Shown: positions 1 through 9,622, numbered from the stretch's first letter. The stretch: 64,000 nt of DNA from Ogataea parapolymorpha DL-1 (GCF_000187245.1 NC_027862.1:992001-1056000); one strand, 5' to 3'. The notes: a model not told the origin generated them from the letters alone. Numbers and translations: made by a program.

Positions 1-245
1 CAAGTAGTTCCATACTGCTTATCCATCTCTTTTTTAAGGTATGCTGATAATTCTGCATTTTTCTTGTAAGATTGCAAGGCCTTTTCCGTCAGGTTGAAAA
101 CGACTTCTTGCATGTCCGTCGACTGAGTTGTTAGATATTGATACTACCACTTACCATGTCCGAAGACTTGAGAATTGCTGAGTTGTTAATTATTTATCAT
201 TTGTAACTTACGGTCCACCTTCTTTGTTTCTTCCAGATCGCTCAT
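1..245 (-). CDS. DYN2: Dynein light chain LC8 (5' part, spliced, runs off the window)
   Basis: LC8-type dynein light chain, a small dimeric hub protein of the dynein motor and, in yeast, of nuclear pores. No single reading frame gives the protein. Joining exon 1 (212..245), exon 2 (155..177, only 23 nt) and exon 3 (1..122, continuing beyond the left edge) gives 59 residues that follow the family's N-terminus. These include PILKSSDM, MQEVVFNLTEKAL and the AYLKKEMDKQYGTT segment that normally precedes the conserved Trp. Both introns begin GTAAGT and end in the same TAACAACTCAG. From memory, S. cerevisiae DYN2 also has two introns around a tiny exon, so the architecture is probably ancient. The next gene diverges, its start 92 bp away. 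The C-terminal beta strands are outside the window. Confidence 0.88.
123..154 (-). other. DYN2 intron 2 (32 nt)
   Basis: The intron starts GTAAGT (complement of 149..154), has CTAAC as its branch motif with the likely branch A at intron base 24, and ends in CAG (complement of 123..125). Removal joins ...SSDM to STDMQEV... in frame. Confidence 0.84.
178..211 (-). other. DYN2 intron 1 (34 nt)
   Basis: The intron starts GTAAGT (complement of 206..211) and ends in CAG (complement of 178..180), with a TTAAC branch-like motif a few bases before the 3' end. Removing it keeps the LC8 frame. Confidence 0.82.
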
Positions 246-315
246 TCCAAAAAGATAAAGTTATGGTTTTTTGATATACTTCTGTATTTTCCCCCGCGAA
301 GGCAAAATAAAATTT

Positions 316-351
316 ATGGACCTGTTTACAACTTTCAATGGATTACGATGA
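316..351 (+). other. Short uORF overlapping the sorting-nexin start
   Basis: An ATG at 316 opens an 11-codon frame that ends at a TGA at 349..351, out of frame with the main ATG at 338. If transcripts start upstream of 316, ribosomes initiating here would pass the main start. Whether the RNA includes it is unknown. Confidence 0.4.
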
Positions 352-2002
352 GTTTAGCAATGACAACAACCCATTTGCAGGCTCCAATCATTTTTACTCC
401 AACGGAATAAGCACTACCATTGAAACCGGAGAGCCACAGGACAGCGACACGAGCGGAGCTAGTTTAGGAGTCCAATCTCTGGATAGCCAGCCTCTTGTCA
501 GTCACATGCCAGCTCAAAGTTCAGACAGTGCAAATGTTCTGATCACAAATTATGAAGTCCTGCGAGATTTCAAGAACATCACCACAGTATTTTACAAAAT
601 AGAATACATGTCCAACAGTGTATTGCGCCGCTACACAGATTTCGTCTTCCTTCGTTCTTATCTCACAAAACTCTTTCAAACGAAAGTCATACCGCCGATT
701 CCCGAGAAACATTCTTTGGGGAGACTGATCAAGAATCCATTCACCTACAAATCAGACACAAAAATAATATACAGACGAATTCGACTACTTCAATACTTTC
801 TCACGGAGCTGATATCCGATCCTGAGATTAAACAAGCGGAAGTTTTTGTCAAATTTCTGGATTCATCACAAAGAAATTGGCTTCAGATGGTAAAGTCTGG
901 GCACGTTGCCAGTTTATCTTCGAAATCTGTGCTATTAACCTCACCAAGAAACCCGACCATACCCAATCCTTATCTAGTCTACCTACCGGTCCCGCCCCTT
1001 GGATTGGCCAAAAAGTACGATTCTAGTCTCAATTCACGGATTTTTGTACCATTGGAGAAAAAGGCAAAGCTTTTGTTGCAGAGAGTCCAGGGTTTGGAAC
1101 AAACAAGCAAAAAACTAATTAAGGATTTTGAAAAAAACCGCCTAGCCATGGTTGAGCTTGGCGGTTTCTTCAATATCTTCAGCATTCTGGAAGATCAACA
1201 AAAACACATCGAAGAATTTGGAAACAGAATTGATTTAACCTTTTTGAATATTGAGATCCTAACAAAGTCTATCACAGTCAAGATCTACGAACCATTGATT
1301 ATTTTGCGCCTCACATTAGTTGCCATTTTACATCTCCTTCATTATAGAAAACTGAAAGAGTTGCAATTATCGTATTTGCAAGAAATCATTGTCAAAAAAC
1401 AGATCCGACTGAGGAGTTTGATGGAACGAGTGACATCAGAGTTCAAACTCAATCAAGTGTTGCACAATAATTCAGTCGATTCTCCAAGTCTGAACAGAGC
1501 AATAAATGAGTTGAAAATTAAAAAGCAGAAACGCAAACAGCTGGACGAATCGTCTCTTATCATAATCAACGAACAGCTGCACAAGGACGACGACGATGAA
1601 AGCTTCATCAGAGACCATGATAACAATTCTACATTAAGCAAAGGCAATCAGGGGAACTGGAAAACAGCCATTGCAGGAACGTCATCATCTGCATCATCAA
1701 ATAAGATTCACACGAGGGCCACGTCTAGCCACAAATCTGTCTCAAAATTAACCCCTGACGAACTAGGTTCTGAAATGTGTACAGCTCGTCTCGAGCTCAG
1801 CGAAAAGCTCACTCCATGTTTTACAAACCTTATGCTAGATGTGAAGTATATCAGTCTCGAGGTAGAAAAGAATGTCAACCATCAATTAGCCAAGGTGATT
1901 CAAAGATTGCACGATATCATGAGTGACTGGCAAACTGTGGTTTTCAGTGAGTTCGCACATAGCTGTCGCAAGATATGGAGCAATGATACATGTTTGAGTT
2001 GA
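338..2002 (+). CDS. SNX41: PX-domain sorting nexin, SNX41/ATG20 type
   Basis: A 554-residue sorting nexin expected to bind phosphatidylinositol 3-phosphate on endosomes and act in retrieval to the Golgi or in selective autophagy. The PX domain covers roughly residues 66-185. The RRYTDF motif near residue 97 and the basic RRIRLL segment supply the lipid-contacting arginines, and the proline loop IPPIPEKHS is typical of the Snx41/Atg20 group. The remaining C-terminal part is helical and BAR-like with a charged, low-complexity insertion. The N-terminal 65 residues are polar and probably disordered. Atg20 and Snx41 are close relatives and I cannot separate them securely. The start is the first ATG of the frame. 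A small overlapping uORF lies just upstream. Confidence 0.72.
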   Translation: MDYDEFSNDNNPFAGSNHFYSNGISTTIETGEPQDSDTSGASLGVQSLDSQPLVSHMPAQSSDSANVLITNYEVLRDFKNITTVFYKIEYMSNSVLRRYTDFVFLRSYLTKLFQTKVIPPIPEKHSLGRLIKNPFTYKSDTKIIYRRIRLLQYFLTELISDPEIKQAEVFVKFLDSSQRNWLQMVKSGHVASLSSKSVLLTSPRNPTIPNPYLVYLPVPPLGLAKKYDSSLNSRIFVPLEKKAKLLLQRVQGLEQTSKKLIKDFEKNRLAMVELGGFFNIFSILEDQQKHIEEFGNRIDLTFLNIEILTKSITVKIYEPLIILRLTLVAILHLLHYRKLKELQLSYLQEIIVKKQIRLRSLMERVTSEFKLNQVLHNNSVDSPSLNRAINELKIKKQKRKQLDESSLIIINEQLHKDDDDESFIRDHDNNSTLSKGNQGNWKTAIAGTSSSASSNKIHTRATSSHKSVSKLTPDELGSEMCTARLELSEKLTPCFTNLMLDVKYISLEVEKNVNHQLAKVIQRLHDIMSDWQTVVFSEFAHSCRKIWSNDTCLS

Positions 2003-2268
2003 GTTCAGGGTGCGCAATTACGATCAATTTCAACCGATTCATTATCTGTCTATAAATAAATCCATAGCATACAATCAAATTAAGTTTCAAATTTAATTTT
2101 TGATGAAATTCAACATACAGTATACTTCCTGAATTAGGCTATTCTGAACTCCAGCAGAGATACCTCATCATCAGAGAGATCTGGTGTGGTTTTTGACTGG
2201 AGCATTGAATAACTTTGCTAAAAGCGCTCTTATATATCAATACCAGGGTCTCAAATTTTTAGAAATCG

Positions 2269-2361
2269 GGGGCTATGGCTCAATGGTAGAGCTTTCGACT
2301 CCAGTCAAATCTACGGATTCGTGCAATCGAAGGGTTGCAGGTTCGATTCCTGTTGGCCTCA
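2269..2361 (+). tRNA. tRNA-Trp (CCA) with a 21-nt intron
   Basis: The full cloverleaf can be drawn. The acceptor GGGGCTA (2269-2275) pairs with TGGCCTC (2354-2360) using two G-T wobbles. The D stem is GCTC/GAGC. The anticodon stem TTCGA (2294-2298) pairs with TCGAA (2327-2331), the anticodon is CCA at 2301-2303, and the T arm contains GGTTCGATTCC. The intron lies at the canonical 37/38 site, 2305..2325. The body closely resembles S. cerevisiae tRNA-Trp as I remember it. Confidence 0.95.
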
Positions 2362-2363
2362 GA

Positions 2364-2376
2364 TTTTATTTTTTTT
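2364..2376 (+). terminator. RNA polymerase III terminator of tRNA-Trp
   Basis: T-runs of 4 and 8 directly follow the tRNA 3' end on the coding strand. Confidence 0.8.
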
Positions 2377-2449
2377 CTTGATTGATCGAAAAAGAGCATG
2401 CATTTGGATTAAAACAAGTAGTATCACACTAAGTTTACACAATTAATAT

Positions 2450-4150
2450 CTATTTCTCACTTTCCACAGTCTTGGGGCTTACCTCTCCGTTGTTGAATGC
2501 ACTTTCGTTGGCTGCTCCGGACTGTCCATTAGGAGTTTGCGAGTTGGAAGCAGGACCATTCACCATTTTTCTGCGTTTGTTTAACGTCGAGTTTGCCAAA
2601 TCCAGCTTGTTTAATCCCACATCGTCAAGCTTCTTTTTCGAAAGGCGATTAGGGGAAGGTGGTCTTTGAGCCGCTGGTTTGTTAGTCTGTGTGAATGCAC
2701 TTTTAGGCATCAGAGCAGATGGGTCCTGGAACTGGTGCTGCTGGAATTTTTGCCTTTTTAGTCCCGCCTGTTGTTGTGAGCGCAATTGGGCTTGCTGGAA
2801 CTGACTTGTCATCTTCTCGAGAGCACTTAATTCGTTGGATGTCGATTTGTTGAACGCTTCAAGGGACGCTATTGGCGAGTTCGACCTCGATAAAGCGTGG
2901 AAATGCATCAGAGGTTTCACGAGGGTCATGACATCTCCAACTTGCATGACTCGCATGACGTTCTCCTGGAGACCAAAGTTGCTTAGTCCTTTGAAAGCAG
3001 AAAAATTCTGTCTGATGCTTTTTGAGTCAATAAATTCGTTCTTTGCCAAGAACTTGTCGATAGTCCCGAGCTCAAGACCTGCAGAAGTACGGTAAATCGA
3101 TATGTCAATTTTTTCAATCTTCAGTTGTCTGCTAAATTGTATTTTGGTCACTCCATAAAGTGTAACGTAGGAACCGTCCAAATACCAGTTCCTCAAAATC
3201 AATCGCGAACATTCCAAATGAGTCGATCCGTTGGGCAAAACGTTAGCCCGTATAAGATTGTGAGATATCTCGAAGAAACCCACTCCTGAAAGAGCTATGG
3301 TGTAAATAATCCGCGCAAAAAGTGAAAAAGTGAACGTGTAGAATCTTCCCTCGTTGCCGTGTTTCAGAGTCAAGGTAGCCATGGCCGACTCGCTGAAGTA
3401 CTCTTCCATGACTCTCCTCCAGTATTCCAAGTTTTCTGAATCGGCCCGAACACAAAGTTTCTCCGTCAATTCGAAAAGGCGAATGATGGCTATATTTGCA
3501 ATATTCTTTTTGATATCGTTGGCATTATTGAACTCCGAATGAGTCATCTGGGCCCCATGGCCAGTAGACGGCGCCTGGCCCTGCGCAGGGTAGGAAACAT
3601 TTTGATCTCGAGCTTGTCCCTTGACAGCTCCTGGTTGCATCGGTATACCAGGGACAGGTTTAGGCTGATCCTCCATCGGCCGATACAAAGAGTTTTGTAG
3701 ATGGCCATAGGTGGCCTGAAGCTGTTGTAATGCGGAAAGTTGCTGTTGAGACATGACACCTGGTCTTCCCATCATTGCGGATGCCGCAGCAGCGGCCATC
3801 GTATTCGTGCTTATGCCACCATTATGCAGCCCCTGGATCTGCTTCCATTGTTGCTGGGTCTGCTGCTGGGGCCTCTTGTTATCTGTGGAGCCAAGTGGTT
3901 TTTGCATCGCGGCGAGAGATGCTCCTTGGGGGAGCCCATTAGGGGTGGACGGATGAGAGCTTGAGGCATTCAATCCAACGTCCGCACCCGCAGACATCAT
4001 TGGGGGATGGCTTACCTGAGTTCCCATCTGGTTGGGACCATATTGCGACGGAATACCCATATTGATATATTGCACCTGTTGATTTTGCCCATTTTGCTGT
4101 CTGGGATGAGACCGAGATGGTGAGCCTCCGTTAGTTGAACCGTTGTTCAT
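2450..4150 (-). CDS. MFG1: LIM-binding-domain transcription cofactor, MFG1/PtaB type
   Basis: A 566-residue transcription cofactor of the LIM-domain-binding/SEUSS/PtaB family. In yeasts Mfg1 works with Flo8 and Mss11 to drive filamentation and invasive growth, and PtaB plays a similar adhesion role in moulds. The first 210 residues are rich in Gln, Asn, Gly, Pro and Met. The LIM-binding domain follows at about residues 215-390, with EYWRRVMEEYFSESA and LECSRLILRNWYLDGSYVTLYG as the clearest parts. The C-terminal third is again Gln- and Ser-rich with basic patches (RLSKKKLDD, LNKRRKM) that may be nuclear-localisation signals. The gene transcribes toward tRNA-Trp. Family assignment is fairly safe; orthology to MFG1 is inferred. 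Confidence 0.7.
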   Translation of the reverse strand: MNNGSTNGGSPSRSHPRQQNGQNQQVQYINMGIPSQYGPNQMGTQVSHPPMMSAGADVGLNASSSHPSTPNGLPQGASLAAMQKPLGSTDNKRPQQQTQQQWKQIQGLHNGGISTNTMAAAAASAMMGRPGVMSQQQLSALQQLQATYGHLQNSLYRPMEDQPKPVPGIPMQPGAVKGQARDQNVSYPAQGQAPSTGHGAQMTHSEFNNANDIKKNIANIAIIRLFELTEKLCVRADSENLEYWRRVMEEYFSESAMATLTLKHGNEGRFYTFTFSLFARIIYTIALSGVGFFEISHNLIRANVLPNGSTHLECSRLILRNWYLDGSYVTLYGVTKIQFSRQLKIEKIDISIYRTSAGLELGTIDKFLAKNEFIDSKSIRQNFSAFKGLSNFGLQENVMRVMQVGDVMTLVKPLMHFHALSRSNSPIASLEAFNKSTSNELSALEKMTSQFQQAQLRSQQQAGLKRQKFQQHQFQDPSALMPKSAFTQTNKPAAQRPPSPNRLSKKKLDDVGLNKLDLANSTLNKRRKMVNGPASNSQTPNGQSGAANESAFNNGEVSPKTVESEK

Positions 4151-4406
4151 GGATCAAACCTTTCTGTGAACTGCACACAAATCTCTAGTAACCACTCAAG
4201 TTTCAGTGTCTTCTGTAGTTAACGGTGGAGTTAATCAATGTTTGGCACACTAAAAAGCCATAATATTATTAATATTACCTAAAACTGACGATTCGAAATT
4301 TATTGTCAATTTTTCCTTTCCATGGGGTTGATTAGAACGGCAGTGTGCTCATAAAAAATCCCGAACTTAAAATTTCGGCCTAAATTTTCTCAATCAATTA
4401 CGCAAT

Positions 4407-6191
4407 CTATTTACTCTTCTTCTTGTTAAGCTTGTCGAGCTTTTTCTTGGACTTGTCGAGTTTTTGTTTCTTTGCTTGCAGCTCCTCCTTACGAGCCTCT
4501 TGCTTCTCTATGCCGTACTGCATTTTCTTGTAGAGTTTCTTCTGCTTGTTGGACATCATGATCATCTTGAGTTCCTTCTCTTCCTTGGCTTCCTTAGCTT
4601 GTTTCTCGGCTTCCGAAATGGTTCTCTTCTTCTTATTTTCTGCCTCAGAATACTTGACACCCTTAGCCTCAAGCTCCAATTCTCTTTGCTCAGCAAGTTC
4701 TTCGTCTTCCTCATCTTCGTCCTCCACATCCTCTTCTTCCTCAGCTTCCTCATCCTCCTCTTCGACATCTTCTTCCTCGGCTTCGGCTTCCTTTTCGGCA
4801 TCCTTGGCCGTGGCATCTGGATTGTAAATTCCACCATCTCCCCATGGAGACAAATGCGGTGGCAAGGTTTCTCCTGGGGCATAGTCATTCACATTTAAGA
4901 GCTCTCCCTTATTAACGCAGTCAAAGACCCATTGGGGCTGGACGTACGTACGTCCTTGAACCTTGTTAGCGACCTTTGGCCTGTCGACAATCTGATGGGT
5001 CACGGCACTCAAGTCAAAGGTAACCTTAGAACCGTTTAATTTGGCCTCATCCAGAGCAGCCTCGCTGATCACCTTACCACCTGCAGAGAGAATCACAAAC
5101 TCTAGTATATCCACCGGAACCTCTCTTCCAATGAAAAACACAAACTTCGACATCAAGCTGCTTGTACTGTTTGCATATTTGGAAGGCTGTGCCAAAATAT
5201 CTCCAGTGTTTTTGTTCACATCCTTGAATTCGTCCAGCTCGACATCCTGCTCTTCTTCCTCATCCACGTCCTGAGTCTCCTCAGTCTTCTCGCTGTCAGC
5301 AGCCAAAGCTTTATTAATCTCTTCTTTCGAAAGCTCAGTCTCCTCAGTTTCTTCCGGCTTCTCGGTTGGCAGCACGGGCTCGCTGCCCTTGGTCTCCAAA
5401 ATGTAGGCTGAAAGTCCACCAATTCCCTTCATCTTCGTATTGTCAATTTTTGGTGGATAAACAAGTTCGGCGTCAGTGTAAAGCTTATAAAGCACAAAAT
5501 GCAGTAAAGTTGAGTAGAATTCAAGGAATGTCAGCATGATTCTAAAATCAATGTCTGTAGGGATGTTTTGTGGGAATTTGAAAGGAACCAGCCAGATCAC
5601 CTCCTGTCCTTTGACATTAGCAGAGTAATAAACTCCTTTGATCGAAACAAAAACCTTCTTCAAAAGGCGCTCTCTGGCAATGTAGGCCATCCATTGGTTG
5701 GTCAATTTCGAAGCCTCCGAGGTGATTCTTGCACTCACTTTATCGGTAGCAGGCATATTGCTGAACAAGAAAAGCATGTTCAAGCAGTCATCCAAATCTC
5801 TTAAGGCATCAAGAAATGACGGATATCTCTCCTTAACAATTTTATCCAGCTTGTATTTCGGCTTGTTCTCCTCAAGTCTCTTGGCATCACTGACTTCACC
5901 CCTGCCGAGTGCCTTGGTAAGCTTCTTCGAGAAAGTCTTGTGTTCTCTAAACTTGGCCAAAATAGGCTCATGCATAAGATATTGAATATCTTTGGTGTAA
6001 TAGAATGTCACAGGAGCTGTAGATCCCTTATTAGCTTTCTTCTTGTTTCTTGGTTCTCTAGGATAAATACCCTTGAAGATACACAGGCGACGGAAATCTG
6101 CCAGCGAAACCTGGAGTTTCTTGATCGCCTGTGTTCTAGTGATGAAGTTCTTGGCGTTTCCGGAAGTACCCTTCTTTTTGACCTTTCCCAT
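4407..6191 (-). CDS. NOP7: Pescadillo homologue, 60S ribosome biogenesis factor
   Basis: Nop7/pescadillo is part of the Nop7-Erb1-Ytm1 complex that matures 27S pre-rRNA in the nucleolus. The N-terminal pescadillo domain starts [22 protein letters not shown] and continues to about residue 280. A BRCT domain follows (about 345-440, [21 protein letters not shown] through [10 protein letters not shown]). The C-terminus is a long Glu/Asp-rich stretch and a Lys-rich tail, as in other yeasts. The frame extends 8 codons upstream to an ATG at 6215, but the family begins MGKVKKKG, so I take the ATG at 6191 (594 residues). A TGAAAAATTT element (RRPE-like) lies 54-63 bp upstream on the coding strand, fitting ribosome-biogenesis co-regulation. 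Confidence 0.95.
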   Translation of the reverse strand: MGKVKKKGTSGNAKNFITRTQAIKKLQVSLADFRRLCIFKGIYPREPRNKKKANKGSTAPVTFYYTKDIQYLMHEPILAKFREHKTFSKKLTKALGRGEVSDAKRLEENKPKYKLDKIVKERYPSFLDALRDLDDCLNMLFLFSNMPATDKVSARITSEASKLTNQWMAYIARERLLKKVFVSIKGVYYSANVKGQEVIWLVPFKFPQNIPTDIDFRIMLTFLEFYSTLLHFVLYKLYTDAELVYPPKIDNTKMKGIGGLSAYILETKGSEPVLPTEKPEETEETELSKEEINKALAADSEKTEETQDVDEEEEQDVELDEFKDVNKNTGDILAQPSKYANSTSSLMSKFVFFIGREVPVDILEFVILSAGGKVISEAALDEAKLNGSKVTFDLSAVTHQIVDRPKVANKVQGRTYVQPQWVFDCVNKGELLNVNDYAPGETLPPHLSPWGDGGIYNPDATAKDAEKEAEAEEEDVEEEDEEAEEEEDVEDEDEEDEELAEQRELELEAKGVKYSEAENKKKRTISEAEKQAKEAKEEKELKMIMMSNKQKKLYKKMQYGIEKQEARKEELQAKKQKLDKSKKKLDKLNKKKSK

Positions 6192-6244
6192 GACTAGCGA
6201 TGATACTTTATTCAAAGTAGATATTTGGGAAAAAAAATTAAAAT

Positions 6245-6254
6245 AAATTTTTCA
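6245..6254 (-). promoter_or_regulatory. TGAAAAATTT element (RRPE-like) of NOP7
   Basis: On the NOP7 coding strand this reads TGAAAAATTT, the core of the rRNA-processing element known from yeast ribosome-biogenesis promoters. The same 10-mer lies in the same relative orientation before RPL11 and before the gene at 12510. Confidence 0.5.
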
Positions 6255-6306
6255 GATTGGTTGGTACACAGCAGATAAAGTTGATCAAATATTATAGTCA
6301 CTGAAG

Positions 6307-6795
6307 ATGCTGCGCATAATCAATCTCCAGACACGCTGTTTGCAAATTACAGCAATTCGCCGCCAATCGTCCATTCTTCGAAAATTGGAAAATGAGTCAG
6401 ACATAGACAACCTGTTTTCCACCCCCGCAACGCCAACAGTCAGCACCTCGCATGCCGAAGTCGACCCATACATACTTCGCAAATTGCTGAATCTCTCAGG
6501 TCTGTCGCAAAGCATTTCGGTTCAGGAGAAGCAGGAACTCATAGTCTCGTTGAATGACCACCTCAAATTCGTTTCGCAGCTGAAGGGTGCTACAAGTTGC
6601 GGTGAGCTTAAAAGACTGGTGGAGGACACTAAAGAGCTTACTTTCGATGATATCGTCTCTGAGATTGAAAATAGCCGTGCAGAACTCGAAAAGGGCGAAC
6701 CAGAAGAGTCGTGGAACCCGCTAAGCCTGACGTCACAGCACCAAGACAGCTATTTTGTCGTAAACGAAGGCCTCATTAAACAAGATAAGCAATAA
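6307..6795 (+). CDS. GTF1: Glutamyl-tRNA(Gln) amidotransferase subunit F, mitochondrial
   Basis: A 162-residue protein that resembles GatF (Gtf1), the yeast-specific third subunit of the mitochondrial GatFAB enzyme. That enzyme converts Glu-tRNA(Gln) to Gln-tRNA(Gln). The N-terminus is basic and free of acidic residues for about 25 positions (MLRIINLQTRCLQITAIRR), as expected for a mitochondrial presequence. The central PYILRKLLNLSGLS segment with a following helix is GatC-like, and the C-terminus has YFVVNEGLIK, similar to the linker that wraps GatA/GatB. It is divergently transcribed from NOP7, with 115 bp between start codons, and ends 13 bp from the convergent MRD1 stop. Assignment rests on remembered family features, so it is moderate. 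Confidence 0.62.
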   Translation: MLRIINLQTRCLQITAIRRQSSILRKLENESDIDNLFSTPATPTVSTSHAEVDPYILRKLLNLSGLSQSISVQEKQELIVSLNDHLKFVSQLKGATSCGELKRLVEDTKELTFDDIVSEIENSRAELEKGEPEESWNPLSLTSQHQDSYFVVNEGLIKQDKQ

Positions 6796-6808
6796 TAAAG
6801 TACCTATA

Positions 6809-9283
6809 TTACATCTCGGACTCGTCTTCCAAATCGAGTTTCCGTTTGCCAGAATGACTTTCGCGAAGCTGTGCCATTTTCCTGACACCAGTTTGGAACT
6901 TGGCCTTCTTGGTCATTCTCTCAATCTCTTCTTCCACGTCCTTGCTCTCAGCATCGGCAAAGTCCATAACTAACCTACGACCAAGCAAGTGGACTCCCTG
7001 TAATTGATCCATGGCGCTTTCAGCCTCTTTGAGCGTACTAAACTCGACGAAAGCAAATCCTCTAGCGGACTTGTCAAACTTCTTAGGCACCCTGACAGAT
7101 TTGAGGTTGCCGAATGGGCTGAACAACTCGAAAATATCGTTCCTGGTAGACTCGAAAGCCAGATTCTTGACAATGATCTTTGGTGACTTCTTGCCCTTCT
7201 TGGCAGACGCAGTGTCCGACTTTCCTTGACTCACTCTGTTTGAGAGCTTCAATTGCAGCTGGTGGCCATCTAGAAGATGTCCGTTCATTATCTTGATAGC
7301 GTTCTCTGCCTGCTCTTTGGTCTTGAACTCCACAAATCCAAATCCCATACTTTGCGTCTTGCCTGTGCGCTTTGGGTCCGGACGCGTCCTAACAACTGCT
7401 ACGACAAAGCCAGGTAAGCTTTTGAAAGTTGCAGTTAATTCGTTTGTAGTGGTGCTGAAATTCAAGTTCTTCACGAACACAGACACAGTAGGACCAGATA
7501 TCTCCACATCCTCCTCGTTGTCAATATCCATGATCTCTGTTGTGTCGGCTTTCGATTCGGTTTTAGAGACACTCTCAAGCTCTTCGGTCGAAGCTTCTTT
7601 AGTGAAGAGGTTTTTAGGACCTTTCTCGAGGTACAGAATTGACTTTCCAAGACGTCTAAAGGCGAGCTTGGAAAACGCAGCTCTTGCTGCTGGTGCGTCA
7701 CGGAACTCGACAATGGCGATGGTCCCGGCAGGAGGCATCAATAATCTATTGAGTTGTCCGTAGGCCGAGAAAAGCTCACCAATCTCTTCTTTGGTGGTAC
7801 CGTGCTGAAAGTTCTTCACCAAAATCACCTTGTCATCGCGCTCTTTAGTGTTGAAGCTAGTCAGATCAACACCTTTATCCTCAAAGTACTTTCTGACATC
7901 TCCAATAACATGGGCCTCGGCCAAAGCCTGTTTCACAGCAGAACTGCTGTTGGTTGGATCGATCAACTCTCCCTTCGAAATGCCCATCTTGCTAGCCACA
8001 CTCTCAAGGACTGCGTCGTTATTCATGTAGAGAGAGTTCCAGCTAAACTGCGCTTTGGAAGCCTCATACTTTTTCTTCAACTCCCTCTGTTTCTTGAGAG
8101 GAAGATTGGCAAGATCGAAATCAGTCAATGTGTGGTCTTTCTTGGCTTCGGCAGGAAGAATGTGAAGTAGTCTGCCTTGGAAAATTTGTTTGTCCAATTC
8201 CAGATATGCTTTGACAGCATCGTCTGCAGAAGTGAATTTTACATATGCAAAACCTTTCGAGTTTCCAGTTCTGGTATCAACCGCAATGTGAACCTCATCC
8301 AGAGAACCATATGTACCAAAAAGCTCGCGGAAATCATCTTCAGTAGCAGAATAAAGAATGTTTCGGAGGAATAATCTTCCCGTCTGTGATATACGCTGTA
8401 TGGCTTTGTCCTGCTCGTTGAGCTGAGGCTCTTCTTCATCATCTGATTGATGCTGCGCACTCTGTCCAACTTGCTCGATCTGAATATCATTGGCTTTGTT
8501 GATGTCTTGTGATTTTTCTGGCTCTTCAGTAACTTCACCTTCTTTGATTCTTTTCCTTCTCAATTTGAACCATTCCAAATCATCTATTTCCGCGCTCTGT
8601 TTTACCTCCTCCTTATTATCATCTTGTGCAGTTTCAACCTGTGTTTGTCTATTTTCAGCTTCATCCAATGTGATCATTTTTTCGGATTCCTCTTCTTCGC
8701 TCTGAAACCCATTAAACTCCTCGTACTCATCATCACTAGCATTCTCTGTAGCTAGAGATGCAGATTGCAAGTCTGTTGAATTATCTGGCTGGGCGCTCAC
8801 GAGATCCTCGTTTTTCCAAGATTTTTGCTGAACACTAGGTTTGGAAACTTCTAAGAACTCTTGGAGTTTGGGATTGGAGCTAACCTGGTCTTCAATAAAG
8901 GCATCAACTCCCTTCTTTGTGTTCTTGTTCCTGCGCTTGTTTTGAATCTCTTCAAGTTTCTTCAATTTCTCTTCAGTTTCTTGCAACTGTCTTTTGGCTT
9001 GCAACCGCTTTTCTCTCCACGGAAGGGGCACTGTCGGATCGCTGAAAGTTTTGGCTGGCTGAACTGATATTCTAGCGGTGTCAATGAACGTTTTGTCAAA
9101 GTATTTGACCGCATTTTCGGCATCCTGCTGGGATCTATAACCTATGAATGCAAATCGCCTCGATTCACCTTGTCTATTCCTAACCAACTTCACATCTGTC
9201 ACCACTCCTTTTTTCTGGAAATGAGTTTTAAGCTTGTCCTCGGTGTAATAAAGAGGCAAGCCCTTGACTATGATTCTCGACAT
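6809..9283 (-). CDS. MRD1: Multiple RNA-binding-domain protein Mrd1
   Basis: Mrd1 binds the 35S pre-rRNA and is needed for 18S rRNA formation in the small-subunit processome. At 824 residues it is near the usual yeast length. Five RRMs can be read in order. RRM1 is at about 1-80 (RIIVKGLP, RRFAFIGY). RRM2 is at about 303-385 (RLFLRNILY, KGFAYVKF). The degenerate RRM3 is at about 487-560 (VILVKNFQHGT). RRM4 is at about 609-690 (VSVFVKNLNF, GFGFVEF). RRM5 is at about 708-785 (KIIVKNLAF, RGFAFVEF). Between RRM1 and RRM2 lies a long acidic, charged linker. The basic C-terminal tail ends in an SGKRKLDLEDE segment. Start is the first ATG and fits RRM1. Confidence 0.95.
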   Translation of the reverse strand: MSRIIVKGLPLYYTEDKLKTHFQKKGVVTDVKLVRNRQGESRRFAFIGYRSQQDAENAVKYFDKTFIDTARISVQPAKTFSDPTVPLPWREKRLQAKRQLQETEEKLKKLEEIQNKRRNKNTKKGVDAFIEDQVSSNPKLQEFLEVSKPSVQQKSWKNEDLVSAQPDNSTDLQSASLATENASDDEYEEFNGFQSEEEESEKMITLDEAENRQTQVETAQDDNKEEVKQSAEIDDLEWFKLRRKRIKEGEVTEEPEKSQDINKANDIQIEQVGQSAQHQSDDEEEPQLNEQDKAIQRISQTGRLFLRNILYSATEDDFRELFGTYGSLDEVHIAVDTRTGNSKGFAYVKFTSADDAVKAYLELDKQIFQGRLLHILPAEAKKDHTLTDFDLANLPLKKQRELKKKYEASKAQFSWNSLYMNNDAVLESVASKMGISKGELIDPTNSSSAVKQALAEAHVIGDVRKYFEDKGVDLTSFNTKERDDKVILVKNFQHGTTKEEIGELFSAYGQLNRLLMPPAGTIAIVEFRDAPAARAAFSKLAFRRLGKSILYLEKGPKNLFTKEASTEELESVSKTESKADTTEIMDIDNEEDVEISGPTVSVFVKNLNFSTTTNELTATFKSLPGFVVAVVRTRPDPKRTGKTQSMGFGFVEFKTKEQAENAIKIMNGHLLDGHQLQLKLSNRVSQGKSDTASAKKGKKSPKIIVKNLAFESTRNDIFELFSPFGNLKSVRVPKKFDKSARGFAFVEFSTLKEAESAMDQLQGVHLLGRRLVMDFADAESKDVEEEIERMTKKAKFQTGVRKMAQLRESHSGKRKLDLEDESEM

Positions 9284-9622
9284 GCTAGGATATGTACTAT
9301 ATTATCTACTGATCAAATTTTTTTGGAATTTTTTTTAAATCTCTATTATGAAGTGTAAGGGTGTGAATCGAGCATGAGGTCAGTCCTTGTCCATCTTGCA
9401 TCGCACAAATGCGTCGGTTCGCCTAGGGAGACACCAAGCAGCCAATATATGAGACAATCCAAGTGCCAAAGAGGCTGAACTGGTTTGAATCTAAAAGTTT
9501 TATTTTTGGTGGATGAGAGACAGCTCTTTCCGAGCGTAAAAAGTATTATACCCCTTTTTCCCCATTATAAGGGATTTTTTATCAACATCATAGAAAGTGG
9601 ATCAATCCCCACCAAAAATACA
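9284..9622. promoter_or_regulatory. Divergent promoter region between MRD1 and the acyltransferase
   Basis: These 339 bp hold no convincing gene. Near MRD1 there are A/T runs. On the acyltransferase side there is a CCCCT (stress-element-like) at 9551-9555 and a TATAA at 9566-9570, 53-57 bp before the ATG at 9623. The open frame that extends upstream of 9623 crosses these elements, which argues it is not translated. Confidence 0.45.

Noticed and set aside
2184..2381. 65-codon frame across tRNA-Trp
   Set aside because: It reads straight through the tRNA gene and has no ATG context or similarity; the tRNA explains the conserved sequence.
6197..6204. GCGATGAT, similar to the PAC motif, before NOP7
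   Set aside because: It is only 6 bp from the ATG, almost certainly inside the 5' UTR, and lacks the last PAC bases.
9485..9622. 46-codon N-terminal extension of the acyltransferase
   Set aside because: A TATA-like element and an A-rich start context at 9623 lie inside or after it, and the added residues do not look like the family.
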